Positions 1-7,273 of a stretch of 64,000 nucleotides of DNA are shown here, piece after piece. Origin of the DNA: Mesorhizobium sp. AR02 (GTDB lineage: Bacteria; Pseudomonadota; Alphaproteobacteria; Rhizobiales; Rhizobiaceae); assembly GCF_024746835.1 (NCBI RefSeq), contig NZ_CP080531.1, forward strand, positions 2,666,001 to 2,730,000. Direction: 5' to 3'. Below the pieces are notes generated by a model that saw only the letters and a list, made by a program, of their open reading frames with translations, searched no databases and was not told the origin of the DNA. Positions within the stretch are counted from its first letter, which is position 1, and each line of letters opens with the position of its first letter. The translations under genes were made by a program, and so were the position numbers.

Positions 1-324
1 GGCTTCGGAAAAGCCGATCATGACCAGCGCCACGCGGCCGCCCTGACCCTCGACCAGCGCATTGGTGGCAAGCGTCGTCGACATCGACACCAGTTTGATC
101 GCGGCCGGATCGGTACCGGCCTTTTCGAGCACCGCGTCGACCGCGCCGGAAATGCCGACCGCCAGATCATGCCGCGTGGTCAGCGCCTTGGCCTTGGCCA
201 GCACCTTGCCCTTGTTCGGCCCCTGCTGTGGGCCTTCGGTTTCAGACCACAGCACGGCATCGGTATAGGTGCCGCCGGTGTCGATGCCGAGGAACAGTGG
301 TTTTGGCTTGGTCTTGGCGGTCAT
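1..324 (-). CDS. Hydantoinase/oxoprolinase family protein, N-terminal part (cut by window edge)
   Basis: Only the first 108 codons are in the window; the gene runs off position 1. The N-terminus reads MTAKTKPKPLFLGIDTGGTY..., the acidic phosphate-binding motif (GIDTGGT-x-TDAV) that opens the HyuA/oxoprolinase N-terminal domain. Members of this family hydrolyse 5-oxoproline, hydantoins or acetone-type substrates with ATP. The substrate cannot be told from this fragment. The ATG at 322-324 is the only sensible start, although no strong Shine-Dalgarno is visible before it. The partner subunit (HyuB type) would lie outside the window. Confidence 0.85.
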   Translation of the reverse strand, partial: MTAKTKPKPLFLGIDTGGTYTDAVLWSETEGPQQGPNKGKVLAKAKALTTRHDLAVGISGAVDAVLEKAGTDPAAIKLVSMSTTLATNALVEGQGGRVALVMIGFSEA

Positions 325-439
325 TACTGATGGCGGTCCGATTTATCTGCCCCTGCCCATTAGCCGATACGGAGCGGGCGATAAAGCCGCGAGCGCTGGG
401 CCAAGGGAGACGTGGTTGCTTTGGCGAACAAGCAAGGCC

Positions 440-617
440 GGCGGGACAGCCCCCCTCTGCCCTGCCGGGCATCTCCCCCGCAAGGGGGGAGATCAGATGT
501 CATCTCCGCTTTCGCCAACCTTCAACGTCGCAAAAATGGCACCGCCAGCGAAGCTGCCAATCTCCCCCCCTTGCGGGGGAGATGGCCGGCAGGCCAGAGG
601 GGGGTGCTGTCCCGCCG
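440..617. repeat. Composite palindromic intergenic repeat, family F
   Basis: The gap between the hydantoinase and CDGSH genes (325-627) is almost entirely this element. Outer arms are GGCGGGACAGC (440-450) and its complement (607-617). Inside are CCCCCCTCTGCC...CTCCCCCGCAAGGGGGGAG near 451-492 and the mirror-image half near 561-605. The second copy at 35732-35889 shares the same inner arms around a different core. No gene is visible in this gap. Confidence 0.8.
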
Positions 618-627
618 ACCTAAACGC

Positions 628-1254
628 CTACCCCACAAACCCCACCCGCTTATGCGACCCATCACAAAACGGCTTGTTGGCCGAGTGGCCGCAGCGGCAG
701 AGGAAGGTGCGTTGGGAGCGGTCGATCGTATGACCGGTGCCGGTGACGATTTCGACATTGCCCTCGAGCTTGAGCGGGCCGTTGGTGGTCGGCGTCACTT
801 TCAGCGGGCCATTGCGCGCTTCGAGCGCCGGCGTGTCCTTCAGCGCCGGTTCGCCTGTGGCGGTGAAGCCGGCCTTGGTATGGCTGCCATCGCAGAACGG
901 CTTGTTTTCCGAAGCGCCGCAGCGGCAGAGCGTGGCGCGATAAAAGGTTTCGTCGTTGAGCACGATCTCGGCGTGAACGGCGAGCGGGCCGTTTTCGCGC
1001 AGCCGCACGGTGTTGACCACCGGCGGCTGTTCCTGAGGCCCACCATCCTTCCTGACATAGGTGATGGCGCCCGAGGGGCAGTTTTCGGCGATTGCCACCA
1101 CCTTCTCGACGCTTGCCGCATCGGGGTGGATCCATTGGCCCGGCGCGTTGGGCACGAAGACATGCGGATCGCCGAGCACGCAATTGCGCGAATGGATGCA
1201 GCGCTTGCCGGAAAATCCGACGTCGATCTTCTCGCTTTCGACCATGCCGGCCAT
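628..1254 (-). CDS. CDGSH iron-sulfur protein with N-terminal mono-cluster ferredoxin-like domain
   Basis: 208 aa. Residues 1-70 form a Fer4_19/Mjr-type domain with the pattern C-x5-C (KRCIHSRNCVLG) and a later ENCPSGAI, likely holding one Fe-S cluster. Two CDGSH zinc-finger-like domains follow, each with the 3Cys-1His [2Fe-2S] signature: CRCGASENKPFCDGSH and CRCGHSANKPFCDGSH. This domain order is common in bacterial CDGSH proteins thought to be soluble redox or Fe-S transfer proteins; the physiological role is unknown. The start at ATG 1252-1254 is preceded by AGGAG seven bases upstream. It is a single gene, flanked by a repeat and a convergent-free gap. Confidence 0.85.
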   Translation of the reverse strand: MAGMVESEKIDVGFSGKRCIHSRNCVLGDPHVFVPNAPGQWIHPDAASVEKVVAIAENCPSGAITYVRKDGGPQEQPPVVNTVRLRENGPLAVHAEIVLNDETFYRATLCRCGASENKPFCDGSHTKAGFTATGEPALKDTPALEARNGPLKVTPTTNGPLKLEGNVEIVTGTGHTIDRSQRTFLCRCGHSANKPFCDGSHKRVGFVG

Positions 1255-1368
1255 CGCGGTGCTCCTGTTGCCTGGAGCGCGGCGCGCCTGAATGCACAGA
1301 CGCGGCGCGCTTTGGGTGTTTGAGCAGGCTATGGCTCGAACAGGAAACCCGTCAAGCTGGCAAACCGG

Positions 1369-1740
1369 TCAGGGGACGAGATTGATCTCCTCGGTCTCGC
1401 CGCCGCTGCAGGTGTAGCAGCAGTCGTCGCATTTTTCCTTGTTGCCGGGGCCGACGCCCCAATAGGTGCCCTCGTCGCCGTCGACCCAGGCGCCGTAGCA
1501 GATCGATTCACCCTCATTGCAGGAGATCGGCAACGACTTGGTCTCGCCATCGTCGAGATAGAAGTCCTTGCCATCGCCCGGCCAGACATAGTCGCGGTCC
1601 TGGCTGTAGAGCTCCAGGCGCATGGCATTGGGATGGCTGTTCTTGACGGTGAAGGTGACGTCGCCGGCATGGGCGGCAGACGCAAACAGGACGGCAAGCG
1701 AAAACGCGGCGGCGAGCCGGCGCGCGGACGTGAAAGACAT
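1369..1740 (-). CDS. Small secreted cysteine-rich protein, copy 1
   Basis: 123 aa with a clear signal peptide (MSFTSARRLAAAFSLAVLFA then SAAHA). The mature part has a beta-rich look (DVTFTVKNSHPNAMRLELYS) and six cysteines. These include ISCNEGESICYGAWVDG, then a CDDCCYTCSG cluster and the C-terminus EEINLVP. A paralogue at 4012-4368 shares the order ...CYGAWVDG...GVGP...CDxCC...C...E-I-LVP. I do not recognise a named family. The paired cysteines suggest disulfides or metal binding in the periplasm. The ATG at 1738-1740 was chosen over upstream in-frame starts because it begins the signal peptide and has GGGGG just upstream. Confidence 0.75.
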   Translation of the reverse strand: MSFTSARRLAAAFSLAVLFASAAHAGDVTFTVKNSHPNAMRLELYSQDRDYVWPGDGKDFYLDDGETKSLPISCNEGESICYGAWVDGDEGTYWGVGPGNKEKCDDCCYTCSGGETEEINLVP

Positions 1741-1942
1741 GGAAACCCCCGATGAAGAATCGGCCCCCACGGCCGATGGAGGGGATCATGCCATGAGACG
1801 GGCGGGCGCTAAAGGGATGATGGCGACAATCCCTGATATAATCGCGCGAGCAAACTGGTGAACCGGCGTCATTGCAGCCTTCGCCCTAAAGCGCGGCGCG
1901 TCGAAACGGACTCATGCGTCGCGCTTTAGGCCTTTGGTCTTT

Positions 1943-1990
1943 ATGCATGTCGTCTTCCCAAAACCGAGATCACTTTTGGGCGACATGCAT
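1943..1990. repeat. Palindromic repeat, family A (copy 1)
   Basis: A 48-bp imperfect palindrome with arms ATGCATGTCG and CGACATGCAT, and inner complementary parts (TCTTCCCAAAACCGAG / CACTTTTGGG). The second copy is at 63362-63409. Both begin within the TAA stop codon of the neighbouring gene (here the DUF1127 gene read on the minus strand), in the same orientation. The adjacent 1889-1933 stretch (GCGCGGCGCGTC...GACGCGC-like) is GC-rich but holds no gene. Confidence 0.8.
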
Positions 1991-2238
1991 TAGCGTTGCC
2001 AGAAGGGCAGCTTGGCGATCTCTTCATCGACCTGCCGTCTGGTCAGGCCGATATCGTCGATCAGGTGCGGATTGGTGTCCGAGATTCGCTTGAGGTCCCA
2101 GCGAAAGTGGGCCCGTTCGCGCCAGGCCGCGATGGTGTTTCGCAGGCCGGCAAGGCTAGAGCGCCGGCGCGACGCCTTCCCGGCGGGCGTTCCCCGCCGC
2201 ACTGCCTGATGCGGGGCCGATGCAAGGATATTGGTCAT
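1990..2238 (-). CDS. DUF1127 family small protein
   Basis: 82 aa, basic. The C-terminal half matches DUF1127 (YjiS-like): WRERAHFRWDLKRISDTNPH, then IDDIGLTRRQVDEEIAKLPFW. DUF1127 proteins are abundant in rhizobia. Some bind RNA or affect stress and carbon metabolism, but this one is uncharacterised. ATG 2236-2238 is preceded by GGAGG at good spacing (GGAGGTTGCC-ATG), which decides the start against longer in-frame options. Its stop codon is the first part of repeat A. Confidence 0.8.
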   Translation of the reverse strand: MTNILASAPHQAVRRGTPAGKASRRRSSLAGLRNTIAAWRERAHFRWDLKRISDTNPHLIDDIGLTRRQVDEEIAKLPFWQR

Positions 2239-2387
2239 GGCAACCTCCATGTGGTTTGGGGCCCATACGGATTGGGAATGGGCAGCCCTCGACCTGAATG
2301 AGGTTGAATTCTGCAGGATATGGACGGCGCCGTAATTAAGCCCTCCCAAATAGTTCTCAAAAGTTCCAAATGGGCTCTAACTCTTTG

Positions 2388-2467
2388 TTTTGACGTCATT
2401 CCCAAGGCAAAGCGCCAGGCGCTTTTCCCGGCAAACCGCCTCACACTTTTCCTCGAATTGCTCTATA
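2388..2467. repeat. Diverged family C repeat
   Basis: Begins TTTTGACGTCATTCC and ends CACACTTTTCCTCGAATTGC then TCTATAG. This resembles the ends of the copy at 9723-9769 (TTGACGCAATTCC ... TTTTTCCTGGAATTGCTCTA) but carries extra internal sequence. It abuts the start codon of the regulator at 2469, so it may contribute the promoter or leader of that gene. Confidence 0.5.
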
Positions 2468-2468
2468 G

Positions 2469-3986
2469 ATGCGCCCTATGCAGGGATCGCGCTTTGCCTT
2501 TGGTCCGTTCGTGCTTGATCCGGGTGCGGGAACGCTGCTTCGGAACGACGATCCCGTTGCCGTCGGCTACCGCGGGCTGAAGCTGCTTGCGGCGCTCGTC
2601 GGACGGCCCGGCGAAATCCTGGAGAAGGCCGAGCTGATGGACGCGGCGTGGCCGGGCACGGCGGTCGAGGAAGGCAACCTCACCGTCCAGATCGCGCAGC
2701 TGCGCAAGCTGCTTGGTCCGCCCGCCGACGGAGGTGAATGGATATCAACGGTTCCGCGCGTCGGCTACCGCTTCACCGGTGCCATCGAACAGCTCGACCG
2801 CGCGAAGCGAAAACATTTGCCGCTGCCCGACAAACCATCGATAGCGGTGCTGCCCTTCGTCAACCTCAGCAACGACCCCGAGCAGGAGGCCTTCGCCGAC
2901 GGGTTGACCGAGGATCTGATCACCGACCTGTCCAGGGCCTCGGGCCTGTTCGTTATCGCCCGCAACTCGACCTTTGCCTACAAGGGCAAGGCGATGGATG
3001 TGCGCGCGATCGCCGAGGAGCTTGGCGTGCGCTACCTCCTGGAGGGCAGCGCCAGACGCGCCGCGGGGCGCGTGCGCATCAACGCACAGCTGGTCGACGC
3101 TGTGAGCGGCGAGCATTTGTGGGCCGAACGCTTCGATCGCGGCCTGGACGATATCTTTGCCGTTCAGGACGAGGCCACGGCCAAGATCGTGGAGGCGCTG
3201 CTCGGCCGGCTGCGCGCGCCGCCGCCGCGCAATCGGCCCAACAATCTGGAGGCCTACGATCTCTGCGTGCGGGCGCGAAAGCTGATCGACGGTTCGCCGC
3301 AGACGGCACGGGAAGCGCATCTGATGCTGACGCGTGCGCTTGCGCTGGATCCGGACTACGCCGAGGCCTATCGCTGGCTTGCCATGAACCACTGGATGGG
3401 ATGGGTGCATTGGGGCGAGCCGGTTGAGCCCAACCGTCGTATTGCCCTGGAATTGGCGCGCAAGGCCGTGACGATCGATCCCAACGACGCCGGCTGCCGC
3501 TGGGTGCTCGGCAATTTGCTTGCCTATGAGCACAGCTTCGAAGAGGCGGATGTGGAGTTCGCCAGGGCGTTCGAACTCGACCCGAACGAGGCCGACGCCT
3601 GGGCGACACTAGCCGACATCTCGACGCTGGCCGGGCGGGTCGCGGAGGGCCTCGAGCAGATCCGCAAGGCGTTCCGGCTGAACCCGTTTCCGGCAAGCTG
3701 GTATTATCTTACCCTTGGCCAGGCGCAGTATGCGGCGCGCGACTACGAGGCCGCCGTCGAGACCTTGCGCCGGGACGAGACCTATCGGACAAGCTCACGC
3801 CGTTTCCTGGCGGCAAGCCTGGCCCAGCTCGGCCGGCTCGACGAGGCACGCGCGGAGGTCGAACTGTTCCTCGTCGGCAACCCGCATTTCACAACCCGCT
3901 ACTGGGTCTGGACCGAGCCATTCCGTGACGCAGCGATACTCGATCATTTCGTCGATGGCTTCCGCAAGGCCGGCCTGCCGGAGTGA
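2469..3986 (+). CDS. Winged-helix regulator with TolB-like and TPR domains (CadC/adenylate-cyclase-associated architecture)
   Basis: 505 aa. Residues 1-100 are an OmpR-type winged helix (FGPFVLDPGAGTLLRNDDP; ...GNLTVQIAQLRKLLGPPADG; TVPRVGYRFTG). Residues 120-250 match the TolB-like N-terminal domain found beside such helices (PSIAVLPFVNLSNDPEQEAF; GLTEDLITDLSR; LLEGSARRAAGRVRINAQLV; AERFDRGLDDIFAVQDE). The rest is TPR repeats (LDPDYAEAYRWLA, DPNEADAWATLA). There is no transmembrane segment and no cyclase catalytic domain, so it is a cytoplasmic DNA-binding sensor-type protein with an unknown signal. Alternative ATGs at 2469 and 2478 cannot be separated; neither has a clear ribosome site. A second regulator of related build lies at 7274. 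Confidence 0.8.
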   Translation: MRPMQGSRFAFGPFVLDPGAGTLLRNDDPVAVGYRGLKLLAALVGRPGEILEKAELMDAAWPGTAVEEGNLTVQIAQLRKLLGPPADGGEWISTVPRVGYRFTGAIEQLDRAKRKHLPLPDKPSIAVLPFVNLSNDPEQEAFADGLTEDLITDLSRASGLFVIARNSTFAYKGKAMDVRAIAEELGVRYLLEGSARRAAGRVRINAQLVDAVSGEHLWAERFDRGLDDIFAVQDEATAKIVEALLGRLRAPPPRNRPNNLEAYDLCVRARKLIDGSPQTAREAHLMLTRALALDPDYAEAYRWLAMNHWMGWVHWGEPVEPNRRIALELARKAVTIDPNDAGCRWVLGNLLAYEHSFEEADVEFARAFELDPNEADAWATLADISTLAGRVAEGLEQIRKAFRLNPFPASWYYLTLGQAQYAARDYEAAVETLRRDETYRTSSRRFLAASLAQLGRLDEARAEVELFLVGNPHFTTRYWVWTEPFRDAAILDHFVDGFRKAGLPE

Positions 3987-4011
3987 TCTGCCGCGGGCGT
4001 AGAGGCCCCAA

Positions 4012-4368
4012 TCACGGCACCAGATCGATCGTCTCGGTCGTGTGCTCCACGCAGATGAAGCAGCAGTTGTCGCAAGGCTGGTCGTTATCAGGCCCGACAC
4101 CGGCCGAGATCTGGTCATTGCCGTCGACCCAGGCACCATAGCAGATGCGCTCGCCCTGATTGCAGGACAGCGGCACCGATTTCTGGGAGTTCGGGTCGAT
4201 CATGAACACCTTGTCATTGCCCGGCCAGACCGTCTCGCGGTCGCGGCTGAACAATTCGACCGCCACCGCCTCCTTGCGCAGGTTCTTGACGAAGAAAGCC
4301 ATGTCGGCGGCTTGGGCCGAATTGGTGCAGACCAGTGCCGCGAGCACGGACATACGAAACAGCGTCAC
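4012..4368 (-). CDS. Small secreted cysteine-rich protein, copy 2
   Basis: 118 aa, paralogue of the protein at 1369-1740. A short signal peptide (TLFRMSVLAALVCTNSAQA) is followed by ADMAFFVKNLRKEAVAVELF, RDRETVWPGNDKVFM, LSCNQGERICYGAWVDG, GVGPDN, and a CDNCCFIC cluster, ending ETIDLVP. I chose GTG at 4366-4368 because GGGAGGT lies seven bases upstream; ATG 4351-4353 is the alternative. The gene converges on the regulator at 2469-3986 and sits downstream of the decarboxylase gene in the same direction, 68 bp away, so it could be read from the same transcript. Function unknown. Confidence 0.75.
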   Translation of the reverse strand: MTLFRMSVLAALVCTNSAQAADMAFFVKNLRKEAVAVELFSRDRETVWPGNDKVFMIDPNSQKSVPLSCNQGERICYGAWVDGNDQISAGVGPDNDQPCDNCCFICVEHTTETIDLVP

Positions 4369-4436
4369 GGTCGGACCTCCCGAATCACCGCCGCAGAGTC
4401 GCATGGCCGCCCATGGCTGTCGCTCGCGTTTTTGAC

Positions 4437-5924
4437 CTATTTCCCGGAAGGTTCTTGCACCGCGATCTCTCGCCCCAGCCGTATTGTTTCCCGCACCAGA
4501 AGGTCGAGGTCGTCGCGCCTTGTGCGATGGTTGGTGATCGCCACGCGCAGCCAATGCTCGCCATGCACGGTGGTGTCGGAGAGGGTGGCAATGCCCTGTT
4601 CCTGCAGCCGCAGCATGATCTCGGTGTTGAGCCCCTTCAGAGTCTCGCCGGCAAGGCCCGGCTGGTAGCGGAAGCAGACGATGTTGATGGTCGGCGGCAA
4701 CGCCAGTTCCAGCGAAGGCTCGGCCTCGATCCGCCCGGCGAGATAGAAGGCTTGTGCGATGTTCTGGTCGATCAGGCGGCCGAATTTGTCGACGCCATGT
4801 TCCTTCAGCGCCATCCACACTTTGAGCGCGCGAAAGCCGCGCGAGGTCTGCAGGCCGTAGTCGTGCAGCCAGTCGCCGGAAGCAAGGCCGCGCGGCATCG
4901 ATTCCAAATATTCCGGCGTCACCGCGAAGGTCCGGCGATGCGCGATGGCATCCCTGACCAGGGCGCAGCCGACCTCGAACGGCGCATGCAGCCATTTGTG
5001 CGGATCGAGCGCGACCGAATCCGCCCATTCGATGCCGGCAACGCGATGCGCATTGTCAGGCGCAATCGCGATCAGCGCGCCGATGCAGCCGTCGACATGG
5101 AACCAGAGGTCTTCCTCGTGTGCGAGTTTGGCGAGCGTCCGCAGATCGTCGATCGCGCCGGTGTTGACCGTGCCGGCATTGCCGATGACGCAGGCGGGTT
5201 TGAAACCGGCCGCGCGATCCTCTGCGATCACCGTTCGCAAGGCTGGTATGTCGATGCGCAGGCCGGCGTCGGTCGGGATGCGGCGCAGCGCCCGGTTGCC
5301 GAGGCCGAGCGCTTCCATCGCCTTGCGATGGCAGGAGTGGATCTGGTCCGAGCCATAGAAGCGCAGCGGCTTTTCGATGGCGACGACGCCGTGCTCGCGC
5401 ACATCGATGCCGGCCTTGGTGTTGCGCGCCACGGTCAGCCCGATGATGTTGGCCATCGAGCCGCCACTGACCAGCGTACCGGAGGCGGAGGCCGGAAAGC
5501 CCAGCATTTGCTTGCACCAGTTCACCACCTGGCTGTCCATCAACCCGGCGGCATGGTTGCCGCCGCCGAGATTGGACCCCTGGATTGCCGCCAGGAAGTC
5601 GCCGAGCGCGCCGGTGAAGTTGCTCGACCCCATATACCAGGCCCAGAAGCGCGGATGGATGTTGCCCATCGGATAGGACATCACCGTGCGCGAGACCTCG
5701 CTGTAGACAGCGGCCAGCGGCGCCGGTGATCGCGGCAAGGGTGCCGCGAAGGCTTCTCGCACATCCGCCGGCATCGGACGCCAGGCCGGGCGGTCCCTGA
5801 CATGGCGCAGGTAGTCGACGGCATCGTCGATGACCTGGTGCGACAGGGCCTGGACAGCGGCCCAGTCGGCGGGGTCAAGCGTTTCCTCAGTCACCGTGCC
5901 AGGGGTTTCCTGCGCGATATCCAT
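4437..5924 (-). CDS. PLP-dependent group II (aromatic-amino-acid type) decarboxylase
   Basis: 495 aa, normal length for this family. The pyridoxal-phosphate lysine is in DSVALDPHKWLHAPFEVGCA, preceded by WFHVDGCIGA. The N-terminal fold signature PMGNIHPRFWAWYMGSSNFT and the GGSMANIIGL segment are also present. Members decarboxylate aromatic amino acids, glutamate, cysteine sulfinate or 2,4-diaminobutyrate; the substrate cannot be assigned. The ATG at 5922-5924 has GGGAGA upstream and was preferred to a longer in-frame start inside the upstream gene. It begins 13 bp after the stop of the CysK-like gene, so the two form an operon. Confidence 0.88.
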   Translation of the reverse strand: MDIAQETPGTVTEETLDPADWAAVQALSHQVIDDAVDYLRHVRDRPAWRPMPADVREAFAAPLPRSPAPLAAVYSEVSRTVMSYPMGNIHPRFWAWYMGSSNFTGALGDFLAAIQGSNLGGGNHAAGLMDSQVVNWCKQMLGFPASASGTLVSGGSMANIIGLTVARNTKAGIDVREHGVVAIEKPLRFYGSDQIHSCHRKAMEALGLGNRALRRIPTDAGLRIDIPALRTVIAEDRAAGFKPACVIGNAGTVNTGAIDDLRTLAKLAHEEDLWFHVDGCIGALIAIAPDNAHRVAGIEWADSVALDPHKWLHAPFEVGCALVRDAIAHRRTFAVTPEYLESMPRGLASGDWLHDYGLQTSRGFRALKVWMALKEHGVDKFGRLIDQNIAQAFYLAGRIEAEPSLELALPPTINIVCFRYQPGLAGETLKGLNTEIMLRLQEQGIATLSDTTVHGEHWLRVAITNHRTRRDDLDLLVRETIRLGREIAVQEPSGK

Positions 5925-5937
5925 GACCGGTCTCCCG

Positions 5938-7026
5938 TCAAACCGCCGGGAACTGGCAGCCGGGCGTCGAGCGCGACAGCGCCGTCTCGTCGGCATCCAT
6001 CTCGGCCTCGATGCCGTCGAACAGCGGCGTCGACATATAGCGTTCGCCGGTGTCGGGCAGCATACACAGGATCACCGATCCGGCCGGCGCCTTTTCCGCG
6101 ACCTGCCGCGCCACGGCGAAGGTGGCGCCGCCGGAAATGCCGGTGAAGATGCCTTCCTTCTGCGCCAATGCCTTGGCCCATTTGATGCCTTCGGGCCCGG
6201 CAATCGGCATCACCTCGTCATAGAGGCTGCTGTCGATTGCCTCTTGCAAGACATTGGGGATGAAGTCCGGCGTCCAGCCCTGGACGGGATGCGGCTCGAA
6301 GGCCGGATGGCTGGCGGCAGGGGCGCCGTGCGCACCGCGCTGCTGCGCCTTGCCGCTGCCGACAAGTTGCGCATTGGCCGGTTCGGAGAGTACGATGCGG
6401 GTCTCCGGCCGCTCACGGCGCAGCACGCGCGCCACGCCGACCACGGTGCCGCCGGTGCCATAACCGGTGACGAAGCAGTCGAGCCGCGAGCCGGCGAAAT
6501 CATTGACGATCTCGCGCGCCGTGGTCGCCTCATGGATGGCGGCGTTGGCGGCGGTCTCGAACTGGCGGGCGAGGAACCAGCCATTGGCCTCAGCCAGCTC
6601 CACCGCCTTCTTGTACATGCCAAAACCCTTTTCGGCGCGCGGCGTCAGCACCACCTTGGCGCCCAGCATGCGCATCAGCTTGCGGCGCTCGACGGAAAAG
6701 CTGTCGGCCATGGTGACAACCAGCGGATAGCCCTTTTGCGCGCAGACCATGGCGAGGCCGATGCCGGTGTTGCCGCTGGTCGCCTCGACCACGGTCTGGC
6801 CGGGCTTCAACGCGCCGCTGCGCTCGCCTTCCTCGATGATGTTGAGCGCCAGCCGGTCCTTCACCGAGGCGGCTGGGTTGAAGAACTCGGCCTTGACATA
6901 GATCGTCGCGTGGGCCGGTGCGAGATTGTTGATGCGGATCACCGGCGTGTCGCCGACCGTATCCAGAATGCTGTCGAACAGGCGGCCGCGCCCGGCCGTG
7001 GTCCTGATTTTCTGTTTGTTCAACAT
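5938..7026 (-). CDS. CysK-like PLP-dependent enzyme with an enlarged active-site-side loop
   Basis: 362 aa, beta-family PLP enzyme. The Schiff-base lysine is in FFNPAASVKDRLAL, the substrate loop is TSGNTGIGLA, and the cofactor phosphate loop is GYGTGGTVVG. It resembles O-acetylserine sulfhydrylase. However, the region after SEPANAQLVGSGKAQQ carries extra residues (RGAHGAPAASHPAFEPHP) before VQGWTPDFIP, where the housekeeping CysK in this window (40705-41685) reads [20 protein letters not shown]. That suggests a different substrate or a loss of the usual serine acetyltransferase contact. It is first in an operon with the decarboxylase at 4437 and divergent from a SARP-type regulator. The specific reaction is unknown. 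Confidence 0.82.
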   Translation of the reverse strand: MLNKQKIRTTAGRGRLFDSILDTVGDTPVIRINNLAPAHATIYVKAEFFNPAASVKDRLALNIIEEGERSGALKPGQTVVEATSGNTGIGLAMVCAQKGYPLVVTMADSFSVERRKLMRMLGAKVVLTPRAEKGFGMYKKAVELAEANGWFLARQFETAANAAIHEATTAREIVNDFAGSRLDCFVTGYGTGGTVVGVARVLRRERPETRIVLSEPANAQLVGSGKAQQRGAHGAPAASHPAFEPHPVQGWTPDFIPNVLQEAIDSSLYDEVMPIAGPEGIKWAKALAQKEGIFTGISGGATFAVARQVAEKAPAGSVILCMLPDTGERYMSTPLFDGIEAEMDADETALSRSTPGCQFPAV

Positions 7027-7060
7027 CGTTGATCTCCTCGATCGTGTTCATCTTCACAGG

Positions 7061-7075
7061 CCGGTTACAAACCGG
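7061..7075. promoter_or_regulatory. Short palindrome between the CysK-like operon and the SARP-type regulator
   Basis: CCGGTT-ACA-AACCGG, perfect 6-bp arms with a 3-bp spacer, 35 bp upstream of the CysK-like start codon in the divergent promoter region. It is a candidate operator. This is inference only. Confidence 0.3.
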
Positions 7076-7273
7076 AGGCTTGGGCGGCGAGGTTTCGAGA
7101 CATGGCCGCGTTAGGACTGACTGCCGACGAAGCGGCGATTGCGATGCCCGGCGCGAAATGCGCCGCCGGATGCGCCGCGTCGTGTTTGGTGATACAGCAA
7201 GGGCCGACAGGCCAGCGTGGGAGCAGGCGTGGAAACGGACGTGGAATCCGCACCATCGAGGCTGGACGGCGAC

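Noticed and set aside
412..1323. Long plus-strand open frame opposite the CDGSH gene
   Set aside because: It is the antisense of a gene with clear CDGSH motifs and shows no domain of its own; high GC creates such frames.
4335..7032. Two long plus-strand frames opposite the decarboxylase and CysK-like genes
   Set aside because: Composition is that of reversed coding sequence (Arg/Ala/Asp-rich, no motifs), while the minus strand carries all PLP-enzyme signatures.
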